Shown here: piece after piece, positions 5,677-11,559 of the stretch
Layout of the letters: each line of letters begins with the position of its first letter
How positions within the stretch are numbered: position 1 is the stretch's first letter
DNA from: a virus
Virus record (IMG/VR): IMGVR_UViG_3300028548_002085
Location: 1-23,930 of that record
Reading direction: 5' to 3' (one strand)
Length of the DNA: 23,930 nucleotides
The notes under the pieces: model-generated
Told to the model about the DNA's origin: nothing
Seen by the model: only the letters and a program-made list of their open reading frames with translations
Databases searched by the model: none
Program-made: the position numbers and the translations under genes

Positions 5677-6154
5677 GGAATTGAACCAGGTGATGCGCCT
5701 GGACGGGGTCGCCCACAAGGTAGCTCCGTGGGCTCCCATGCACTTGCAGCTTTGCGAGATAAATGACTTTGACGCTTGGAACATGAACAATTTTCCAAAC
5801 TACCAGGAGTATCTCACCAACTTTGCGGCGCAGGGGCTGGCCTATACCGGCATCGGGGACGGGATTATCTATGCGATGTTTGGTGTTTACGAGTTTTGGC
5901 CTGGCTGTGCAGAGGCTTGGCTTATTCCATCGAAGCATATCGACCGAAAGACCATCGCATTTCACCGTGCATCCCTGGCTTTTTTCGAGCATGTCGCCGC
6001 CAAGACGGGAATAAAGAGGCTACAATTCACGGTTCACACCCAAAATGTTCACGCTGACCGCTGGGCGCGGCGGTGTTACTTTGAGGAAGAGGGCTTGCTT
6101 CGGAACTACGGTCCCGATGGAGCTGACTACAAAATGTATGCAAGGATTTTCTAA
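5663..6154 (+). CDS. GNAT-like acetyltransferase-fold protein
   Basis: A 163-residue protein from ATG 5663. The C-terminal half reads IKRLQFTVHTQNVHADRWAR, then CYFEEEGLLRNYGPDGADY. This is the end of a GNAT domain, in which the N-x-x-A-x-R segment precedes a G-F-x-x-E-G-like turn and the YG.DG.D motif. The usual acetyl-CoA loop Q/R-x-x-G-x-G is not clear, so activity is uncertain. GNAT-fold proteins are common near terminase and connector genes in short-tailed phages, and T7 internal virion protein gp13 has been compared with this fold. It may be a structural or ejected protein and not an enzyme. It overlaps the large terminase and abuts the next gene. Confidence 0.65.
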   Translation: MFSVEELNQVMRLDGVAHKVAPWAPMHLQLCEINDFDAWNMNNFPNYQEYLTNFAAQGLAYTGIGDGIIYAMFGVYEFWPGCAEAWLIPSKHIDRKTIAFHRASLAFFEHVAAKTGIKRLQFTVHTQNVHADRWARRCYFEEEGLLRNYGPDGADYKMYARIF

Positions 6155-6412
6155 ATGGGTGGATTATTTTCAAGTCCGAAGGCACCGCCAAAAGCGGATA
6201 CGTCGGCTCAGGAAGCGCGGATCGTGCGACAAGAAGCGCGTGCAGCGGCTGAAGAAACAACCGCCAAGCGTCGGGTCCAAGCGCGGTCTAAGGCTCGAAT
6301 TAAAAGCGGACCTCGGGTTCTGATGGCCAAGGGCGTTTATGGAAACTCTGAAACGGCTGCAAGGACAGTGGAGAACACGACGCTCGGAGCGGGTCGGAAC
6401 CCTCGGGGCTGA
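6155..6412 (+). CDS. Small alanine/arginine-rich phage protein (MGGLFSSPK type)
   Basis: An 85-residue protein whose ATG directly follows the stop of the GNAT-like gene. It starts with MGGLFSSPKAPPKAD, a pattern I recognise from short proteins just ahead of podovirus connector genes. A long charged helix follows (QEARIVRQEARAAAEETTAK) with a basic C-terminal half. No membrane segment or enzyme motif is seen. Its function is unknown; proximity to the connector suggests a minor head or assembly component. Confidence 0.65.
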   Translation: MGGLFSSPKAPPKADTSAQEARIVRQEARAAAEETTAKRRVQARSKARIKSGPRVLMAKGVYGNSETAARTVENTTLGAGRNPRG

Positions 6413-6454
6413 TGAAAATATTTAGGCGAAACCCAAAGCACAGGGATATAGGAA

Positions 6455-6598
6455 ATGATGTACGGAGCCAAAGGCGGCAAGCGGCCAATGAAGAGCGCAA
6501 TGAACAGCAAAACCAGCAGTCTGCGCAAGAAGACGGCGAAGAAGTACGCGACGAAGGCGGCGGCGACTGATGGTAAAAAAAGCACATCAAAATCCTAA
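6455..6598 (+). CDS. 47-residue lysine-rich protein
   Basis: A short ORF beginning MMYGAKGGKRPMKSAM and continuing with K, S, T and A (SSLRKKTAKKYATKAAAT). It starts at ATG 6455 (AGGGA eight bases upstream) or ATG 6458 (AGGA four bases upstream). It is very basic, about a quarter lysine, with no acidic residue except one Asp, and is likely a disordered nucleic-acid-binding peptide. It overlaps the next gene by 29 bases in another frame. The good ribosome site and its fit in an otherwise gene-free gap support it; no homologue is known to me. Confidence 0.55.
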   Translation: MMYGAKGGKRPMKSAMNSKTSSLRKKTAKKYATKAAATDGKKSTSKS

Positions 6599-6842
6599 TG
6601 GGGGTCTAAACGAGGATGGCCGTCGCCATTTTGAGAATAAGGACGGCGGCAACCTCAAGGCTCCGGTTAAAAAGGGGACCAATCCAAGGCGGGTCAGCTT
6701 TGCTGGCCGGTTCGCTGGAATGAAAGGCCCCATGAAGAACGATAAAGGTGAGCCCACGCGGAAGGCTTTGGCCCTGAAAGCTTGGGGTTTTGGGTCGGTT
6801 GAGGCAGCGCGTAACTTTGCACAAAGGCATAAGAAATTATAA
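6570..6842 (+). CDS. Conserved small phage protein (resembles DUF6321)
   Basis: A 90-residue basic protein with the pattern NPNGGLNEDGRRHFE, LKAPVKKGTNPRRVSFAGRF, GPMKNDKGEPTRKALALKAW and GFGSVEAA. I associate this with a family common in marine phages (DUF6321 from memory; not checked). The residues are arginine, glycine and lysine rich, with a final helix. The start ATG 6570 lies inside the previous small ORF and the stop overlaps the connector start by one base (TAATG), so it is coupled to the connector gene. Function unknown. Confidence 0.7.
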   Translation: MVKKAHQNPNGGLNEDGRRHFENKDGGNLKAPVKKGTNPRRVSFAGRFAGMKGPMKNDKGEPTRKALALKAWGFGSVEAARNFAQRHKKL

Positions 6843-8395
6843 TGGAAAGAACAGTCGAAGACATAAAACGTCGCTACAAAGTAGCGGAAACCCACAAAGA
6901 GCAGTGGCGCAGTATTTACGAAGAAGCTTACGAATACGCTCTGCCTATGCGCAATTTGTATGATGGCTATAACGAAAGCGGTGTAGCTGGCCAAAACAAA
7001 ATGAAGCGGGTGTTTGATAGCACCGCCATCCATTCGACCGCTCGTTTTGCAAACCGCATCCAGTCTTCATTGTTTCCACCCCAGCGCGCTTGGTGCCGGT
7101 TGCAGCCTGGCAACGAAATCCCAGACGAACGCAAGATTGAAATACAACAAGTCTTGGATCTATACACTGAAAAGATGTTTGGGGTTATGGGACAGTCCGG
7201 CTTTGATTTAGCCATGGGCGAGTTCTTGCTGGATCTAGCTGTCGGCACGGCGGTGATGTTGATACAGCCTGGAGATGAGGCCACGCCCATCAGATATACG
7301 GCTGTGCCAACTTATCATATTTGTTTCGAGGAAGGACCGAACGGAACAGTGGACGCGGTCTACAGAAAGCTCAGTCGCCCGTTTGCGGTTGTTGAGCGTG
7401 AGTGGCCCGACGCAGATATACCTGATGAGTTGCGCAAAGATTTTGAAGAAGACCCGACGCAGAAAATTGAATTGCTAGAGGCAACCTATTATTTGGATGG
7501 TGATGTGCATTACTGCCTGATGCCATTTGATAAAGATTACAAGATTGTCCACCGCACCATGAAGAGCTTCCCGTGGGTAATTAGCCGTTACATGAAAGCC
7601 TCCAATGAGCGCTACGGTCGGGGTCCGGTTCTCTACGCCCTGCCCGATATCAAAACGCTTAACAAGGTTGTTGAGCTTACATTAAAGAATGCCAGCATAA
7701 GTATTGGCGGCGTGTTTACAGCCGTTGATGATGGGGTGCTGAACCCGCAGGCAATCAGCATTGTGCCTGGCGCTATTATAGGCGTTAGCTCAAATGGCGG
7801 TCCTCGGGGCCCATCCTTGCAGGCACTTCCTCGGTCTGGGGACGCCAACCTGTCTCAAATCGTCAGCAATGATCTGCGCCTAAACATCAAAAAAACCTTG
7901 CTCGACGAAAGCTTGCCGCCCGATAATATGTCGGCACGCTCTGCCACGGAGATTGTAGAGCGGATGAAGGAGCTGTCCCAGAATTTGGGGGCTGCATTCG
8001 GTCGTCTAATCACAGAAACCATGAACCCTATTGTCAGGCGGTCTATGGATTTAATGGATGAAATGGGCATGATTGATTTGCCGTTAAAGGTTAACGGGCT
8101 GCAAGTGACCGTCCAACCTATTTCGCCTCTCGCGATGGCATCAAATATGGATAAGCTCAACGAGGTGATGCAGTTCATGCAGATTTCACAAAGCCTCGGC
8201 CCACAAGGCCAGACCTTAATCAAGATGGATGCGGTGGGCGACTACATTGCAGATCAGCTAGGCATACCAGCCAAGCTTCGCACGTCACCGCAAGAGCGTG
8301 AGCAAATGATGCAGATGCAAATGCAGATGGCCCAGCAAGCCATGGAAAGCCAAGGCGTGACCCCGCCTGATGGAATGGGAGTACCGCCGCAATGA
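6842..8395 (+). CDS. Head-to-tail connector (portal) protein
   Basis: A 517-residue protein, close to T7 gp8 (536). The N-terminus has the connector family pattern: a long helix, then YEYALPMRNLYDG, VFDSTAIHSTARFANRIQS and SLFPPQRAWCRLQPG. Later hallmarks are FPWVISRYMKASNERYGRGP with LYALPDIKTLNKV, which belongs to the clip/stem region of the T7-type connector. The C-terminus is a methionine/glutamine-rich tail (QMMQMQMQMAQQAM). Role: the dodecameric ring at the prohead vertex through which DNA is packaged and to which the tail attaches. It is coupled to both neighbours by one- and four-base overlaps. Confidence 0.92.
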   Translation: MERTVEDIKRRYKVAETHKEQWRSIYEEAYEYALPMRNLYDGYNESGVAGQNKMKRVFDSTAIHSTARFANRIQSSLFPPQRAWCRLQPGNEIPDERKIEIQQVLDLYTEKMFGVMGQSGFDLAMGEFLLDLAVGTAVMLIQPGDEATPIRYTAVPTYHICFEEGPNGTVDAVYRKLSRPFAVVEREWPDADIPDELRKDFEEDPTQKIELLEATYYLDGDVHYCLMPFDKDYKIVHRTMKSFPWVISRYMKASNERYGRGPVLYALPDIKTLNKVVELTLKNASISIGGVFTAVDDGVLNPQAISIVPGAIIGVSSNGGPRGPSLQALPRSGDANLSQIVSNDLRLNIKKTLLDESLPPDNMSARSATEIVERMKELSQNLGAAFGRLITETMNPIVRRSMDLMDEMGMIDLPLKVNGLQVTVQPISPLAMASNMDKLNEVMQFMQISQSLGPQGQTLIKMDAVGDYIADQLGIPAKLRTSPQEREQMMQMQMQMAQQAMESQGVTPPDGMGVPPQ

Positions 8396-8691
8396 ACCAG
8401 GCTGAAAAGATCCGCTCAATAAACAGCCCAGGCTGGGACGGAGTAGACGCTGTTGTGACGCCGCTCCGCTTGCGCGACCAAGACCTAACGCGGTCTTTGA
8501 ACATTTCGTTTCAGCGCTGCTTTGGCACAGAGGACGGCATCAAAGTTTTGGCGCATCTGCGTCACGTTACGCTTGAGCAACCGGCTTGGGTGCCAGGAGC
8601 TGACCCATCATTTGGATACGCGCGCGAGGGTCAGAACAGTTTAGTGCGTGAAATTGAACAACGAATTAGGAGAGCAAATGAGCCAGAGTGA
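8392..8691 (+). CDS. Bbp19-like small virion or assembly protein
   Basis: A 99-residue protein. The segment ISFQRCFGTEDGIKVLAHLR followed by a variable stretch and REGQNSLVREIEQRI matches the pattern I know from Bordetella phage Bbp19-type proteins (F..F.T.DG..VL..L ... REG...L...I). In many podoviruses such proteins lie between portal and scaffold or capsid genes. It starts inside the connector stop (ATGA) and overlaps the scaffold start by 14 bases. The exact role is not known to me. Confidence 0.6.
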   Translation: MNQAEKIRSINSPGWDGVDAVVTPLRLRDQDLTRSLNISFQRCFGTEDGIKVLAHLRHVTLEQPAWVPGADPSFGYAREGQNSLVREIEQRIRRANEPE

Positions 8692-9487
8692 AAACCAACC
8701 CGACGCTGGGACAACCGAGCAATCGGCCCCAGATGGATTGATGGCCGCAACCGCTCTTGCTGAAGAGCAAGAAATTGACGAAGGTCAAACCATTGAGCAT
8801 CGTGTTGAGACCGATGCTGCTGAAGGCGACGGTGAGCCTGAGGTTTTTGACAGACCAGATTGGTTCCCTGAGAAATTCTGGGACGAAAAAGAAGGTCCAG
8901 ACCTAGAAAATATTGTCAAGAGTTACGAGGAATTGCAGAAGCAGTTCAGCCAGGGCAAGCACAAAGCACCGGATGAATACGACACCAATGTGCTGGATGA
9001 CGCTGGCTATGAAAAAGACGACCCTATCGTGGGGGCTTACACCGAGTGGGCCAAGCAGTACGGAATTAACCAAGCGGCATTCGACGACCTGGCTGGTAAA
9101 ATCTCTTCGATGGCTGGCGACAACCAGGCGCAAGCGCAGATGGACTACAAGGCCGAGCATAAAGCGCTCGGCAATAACGCAGATGAGATTATCAAATCCA
9201 ACGTCAACTGGGCTGATGGCCTTGAGCGCAAGGGGGTGGTTTCGGAAGCAGAGCGCGCCGAATTGGACCAGTGGGGCGGCACGGCTGTTGGCCAACGGCT
9301 GATGCAGAAGGTCCGCCAGATGACCGGAGACATGTCCCAAATACCGATTGCCTCGGTGGGCGATGCCGGCATGAGTGAAGATGATTTCAAATCGGACATT
9401 CAGAGCAAGATGCAAGATCCGCGCTACGGCTCTGATCCAAAGTTCACGCGCGAAGTGGAGAACCTTTTCCAACAGCGCTACAAATAA
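8678..9487 (+). CDS. Scaffolding (capsid assembly) protein
   Basis: A 269-residue protein from ATG 8678, four bases after AGGAGA; an in-frame upstream ATG at 8648 has no ribosome site. It is acidic and mostly helical. The N-terminus is rich in E, D, Q and A. The motif DRPDWFPEKFWDE, with ENIVKSYEELQKQF following, is typical of podoviral scaffold proteins, then KAPDEYD and a charged helical C-terminus (FTREVENLFQQRYK), the part that usually contacts the capsid. Its position directly before the capsid gene and its size (T7 gp9 is 307) agree. Role: guides prohead assembly and leaves before or during packaging. An efficient terminator follows it. Confidence 0.85.
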   Translation: MSQSENQPDAGTTEQSAPDGLMAATALAEEQEIDEGQTIEHRVETDAAEGDGEPEVFDRPDWFPEKFWDEKEGPDLENIVKSYEELQKQFSQGKHKAPDEYDTNVLDDAGYEKDDPIVGAYTEWAKQYGINQAAFDDLAGKISSMAGDNQAQAQMDYKAEHKALGNNADEIIKSNVNWADGLERKGVVSEAERAELDQWGGTAVGQRLMQKVRQMTGDMSQIPIASVGDAGMSEDDFKSDIQSKMQDPRYGSDPKFTREVENLFQQRYK

Positions 9488-9504
9488 AAGCCCCCTGCCA
9501 ACTT

Positions 9505-9533
9505 GGGGCTGCTTCGGTGGCCCCATTTTTTTT
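9505..9533 (+). terminator. Intrinsic terminator with UUCG tetraloop
   Basis: GGGGCTGC (9505-9512), loop TTCG, GTGGCCCC (9517-9524) forms a complete 8-bp stem including two G-T pairs, closed by C-G around a UUCG loop. It is followed by A and eight Ts (9526-9533). It ends the transcript of the packaging and scaffold genes. AGCCCC (9489-9494) can pair instead with GGGGCT (9505-9510), which would break the terminator stem. Confidence 0.88.
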
Positions 9534-9551
9534 GTACTAATACCAGATGTA
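9532..9551 (+). promoter_or_regulatory. 20-bp shared element, copy 2 (promoter- or operator-like)
   Basis: TTGTACTAATACCAGATGTA matches 17 of 20 positions with 561-580. It starts at the end of the terminator T run, where a promoter for the capsid and tail genes would be expected. TTGTAC with TCTAGT 17 bases on is only a weak sigma70 match. Confidence 0.4.
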
Positions 9552-9566
9552 GCATCTAGTCCATTT

Positions 9567-9582
9567 ACAAGCCCCAGCTTGT
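9567..9582. repeat. Fourth copy of the origin-type palindrome
   Basis: ACAAGCCCCAGCTTGT is identical to the middle iteron at 2665-2680; the match extends to 18 bases (9566-9583 with 2664-2681). It is non-coding here, between the terminator and the structured capsid leader. As RNA it makes a 6-bp hairpin with a CCCA loop. Confidence 0.65.
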
Positions 9583-9611
9583 GTGGTATCGGGGGGTGAC
9601 TGACAACCCAA

Positions 9612-9684
9612 CCTGGGCCGGTCTGGCGTGTAGAAATACACCGCGCGCGGACGCATCCGCGAAGCCAGAGGCCGGAGATACTCC
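9612..9684 (+). ncRNA. Predicted structured leader RNA upstream of the capsid gene
   Basis: Nested complementary segments predict a three-way junction. The closing stem is TCTGGC (9622-9627) with GCCAGA (9664-9669), extended by GGCC (9616-9619) with GGCC (9670-9673) across a GG bulge. Inside are a hairpin GTGTA-GAAA-TACAC (9628-9641, GNRA loop) and a hairpin CGCGGA-CGCA-TCCGCG (9646-9661). GGAG-ATA-CTCC (9674-9684) follows. The rest of 9488-9732 carries the terminator, the 20-bp element, the palindrome and the ribosome site GGAG at 9723. It fits no riboswitch or ribozyme I know. It may stabilise or regulate the abundant capsid transcript. Confidence 0.5.
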
Positions 9685-9732
9685 GACAACCTAAAAGGCG
9701 ATTTATCTTTTTGGTTCAAGCTGGAGTATATT

Positions 9733-10581
9733 ATGTCAACGAACTTATCCCCAGCATTCGTTCAGTTATTCGAAGCAGAGGTGCATCAGGCTTATCAAGC
9801 CAGCGCCGTTCTTCGAGGTGCTGCGCGCATGCGTACTGGCGTCATAGGCGACGCTGTAAAATTTCCTAAAGTAGGAAAAGGCCAAGCGTCTATTCGTGTA
9901 CCGCAATCTGATGTGGTTCCTATCAATGCTTCGTTTTCCTCAGTCTCAGTCTCATTGGCCGACTATGTGGCTTCCGAGTACTCAGACATCTTCAATCAGC
10001 AGAAGGTCAACTTCGACGAACGTCGTGAGCTGGCTCAAGTGGTTGGTAATGCTATAGGCCGTCGTGAAGACCAGATCCTCATCGATGCTCTGCAAGCGGC
10101 ATCCGCCGGCACAACTGTCGCCAAAAACGTGGTCACGTCCGGTTCGGCAGCTAACTCGAACCTCAACGTAGGTAAAATCATCGCCGCTAAAAAAGGCCTC
10201 GATGCTGCTAACGTGCCGATGACAGATCGTCATTTTGTAATCCACGCCAACAACCTGGCCGGATTGCTCTCAGACGAGCGTGCAATCAGTTCTGATTTTC
10301 AGACGCTGCAAGCACTGGTCCAAGGCTCAATCAACCAGATGATGGGCTTTACGTTCCACATCGTCGGTGACCGCGACGAAGGTGGCTTGCCGCTTGCAAG
10401 CTCCGACCGCACTTGCTTCGCCTTCCATCGTTCAGCGCTCGGCTGCGCCGTGGGTATCGCTCCTAAAACTGAAATCAACTACATCCCTGAGAAAACCTCT
10501 TTCTTGGTGACGTCGATGCTTTCCATGGGTGCCGCAGCTATTGACGTGGATGGCATCGTAGATGTCGTCTGCGCCGAATAA
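9733..10581 (+). CDS. Major capsid protein
   Basis: A 282-residue protein. It opens MSTNLSPAFVQLFEAEVHQAYQ, followed by VKFPKVGKGQASIR and the long spine-helix region FDERRELAQVVGNAIGRRED with QILIDAL. This is a pattern shared by HK97-fold capsid proteins of short-tailed marine and T7-like phages. NYIPEKTSFLVTSMLSMGAA near the end fits the terminal strands of the fold. It is shorter than T7 gp10A (345), so it probably lacks added surface domains. A GGAG ribosome site lies six bases upstream. It directly follows the scaffold gene but has its own leader after a terminator, which suits the high output a capsid gene needs. Confidence 0.88.
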   Translation: MSTNLSPAFVQLFEAEVHQAYQASAVLRGAARMRTGVIGDAVKFPKVGKGQASIRVPQSDVVPINASFSSVSVSLADYVASEYSDIFNQQKVNFDERRELAQVVGNAIGRREDQILIDALQAASAGTTVAKNVVTSGSAANSNLNVGKIIAAKKGLDAANVPMTDRHFVIHANNLAGLLSDERAISSDFQTLQALVQGSINQMMGFTFHIVGDRDEGGLPLASSDRTCFAFHRSALGCAVGIAPKTEINYIPEKTSFLVTSMLSMGAAAIDVDGIVDVVCAE

Positions 10582-10600
10582 ACATAGAAAGGTTTAAAAA

Positions 10601-10876
10601 ATGGCTTACGCGTTAACTGGACTTAACCCAATAGGTGGTCAGTCCAAAAAAGGCTCTAACAGTTCAATGTGGTCTTACACTTCAGCGGACGCAATCGCGG
10701 CTGTAAACTCAGCGGGTTATTTCAACGCTGCATCGCAGCTCTTGGCTATCGGCGACGTTTTGTTTGTTTATGACAACAACACGCCAACGATGTCTATCTG
10801 TATCGTTCTAAGCAACGCTTCCGGCGTTGTGGACATCAGCGACGGTACAACTGTCGCTCAGACAGACAGTGACTAA
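10601..10876 (+). CDS. Probable capsid decoration or head-associated protein
   Basis: A 91-residue protein with GLNPIGGQSKKGSNSSMWSY, then TSADAIAAVNSAGYFN, a beta-rich middle (IGDVLFVYDN) and ISDGTTV near the end. I recognise this pattern from small proteins placed immediately after capsid genes in marine phages, where they are thought to be capsid fibre or decoration proteins. AAAGG nine bases upstream serves as ribosome site. It is followed by a strong hairpin. The assignment rests on position and pattern. Confidence 0.6.
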   Translation: MAYALTGLNPIGGQSKKGSNSSMWSYTSADAIAAVNSAGYFNAASQLLAIGDVLFVYDNNTPTMSICIVLSNASGVVDISDGTTVAQTDSD

Positions 10877-10884
10877 AAATACCG

Positions 10885-10908
10885 GCGGGGGGCGGCAACG
10901 TCCCCCGC
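10885..10908 (+). terminator. Strong hairpin with GCAA loop, no U tract (weak terminator or processing site)
   Basis: A 10-bp stem runs from GCGGGGGGCG (10885-10894) to CGTCCCCCGC (10899-10908), with one G-T pair and a GNRA-type GCAA loop. Only TAACTTATTTAG follows, so full termination is unlikely. It may attenuate tail-gene expression or protect the 3' end of the capsid mRNA. Confidence 0.55.
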
Positions 10909-10929
10909 TAACTTATTTAGGAGACTGTC

Positions 10930-11559
10930 ATGGCGGCCGGAGACACCCAGGTTAGTATTTGCAACAAGGCTCTAATGTTCTTAGGCGCTGAAGCAATTAC
11001 CAGTTTTACAGATGGCTCTGTAGCTTCTGACGCATGTTCTTCGATGTATAACGAATTAACCAGAACTACGCTTGCAATGTATCCTTGGTCTTTCACCCTC
11101 GCCAAAACTCAGCTAGCGCGCGACACCGCGACACCGGCGAATGAGTGGACTTACCAATATATAATTCCGTCAGACACACTACTGGGCGTTCCGCGCGCTG
11201 TTCGATCATCAAGCGCATCCGGTGCCGCATTATTCAAAGCGTGGGAAATCGCACAAGGGGCCGCTGGCTTGCCGGTGTTGATGACAAACGCTACAGAAAT
11301 TCACATTGATTACCAAAAAGCTGTGAATGAGGGCGTGATGCCATCATATTTCATCCAGCTCCTAGCCTACCAACTCGCATGGCATATGGCCGAAGTAATC
11401 ACCGACCAAACCACCAAGAGCGAATACTGGCGCTCAGTCGCCCTTGGGAGCCCTGGAGAGGGCCAACGAGGCGGGTATTTCCGCCAAGCCGTCAACATTG
11501 ACGCCGCTGGCCAAAGCCCCTCAGTCATCTCAGATTACATACTTACGGACCTCCGCTAA
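10930..11559 (+). CDS. Tail tubular protein A (T7 gp11-like)
   Basis: A 209-residue protein (T7 gp11 is 196). It starts with ICNKALMFLGAEAITSFTDG, has YNELTRTTLAMYPWSFTLAK, and later YQYIIPSDTLLGVPRAV. These are the hallmarks of the tubular A / gatekeeper family, whose usual form is N..L..LG, then L...PW.FA. The start at 10930 follows TAGGAGA by five to six bases. Role: forms the dodecameric adaptor below the connector. Its stop overlaps the tubular B start by one base (TAATG). Confidence 0.88.
   Translation: MAAGDTQVSICNKALMFLGAEAITSFTDGSVASDACSSMYNELTRTTLAMYPWSFTLAKTQLARDTATPANEWTYQYIIPSDTLLGVPRAVRSSSASGAALFKAWEIAQGAAGLPVLMTNATEIHIDYQKAVNEGVMPSYFIQLLAYQLAWHMAEVITDQTTKSEYWRSVALGSPGEGQRGGYFRQAVNIDAAGQSPSVISDYILTDLR

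Noticed and set aside
8903-9526. Minus-strand open frame of 207 codons opposite the scaffold gene
   Set aside because: It includes the complement of the terminator and is a compositional shadow of a well-supported gene; no ribosome site or recognisable motif.
9539-9560. T7-type phage promoter (starts TAATAC)
   Set aside because: Only the first six bases match the T7 consensus; the CACTATA core is missing. It is kept only as part of the shared 20-bp element.
9598-9645. Hammerhead ribozyme or tRNA in the capsid leader
   Set aside because: CTGACAA is not the CTGANGA core and is not placed in a three-stem hammerhead layout; no T-loop or CCA-side acceptor pairing for a tRNA was found.
9537-9719. 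Minus-strand 60-codon frame in the capsid leader
   Set aside because: It covers the shared element, palindrome and hairpins; the composition reflects the stems, and no ribosome site is seen.
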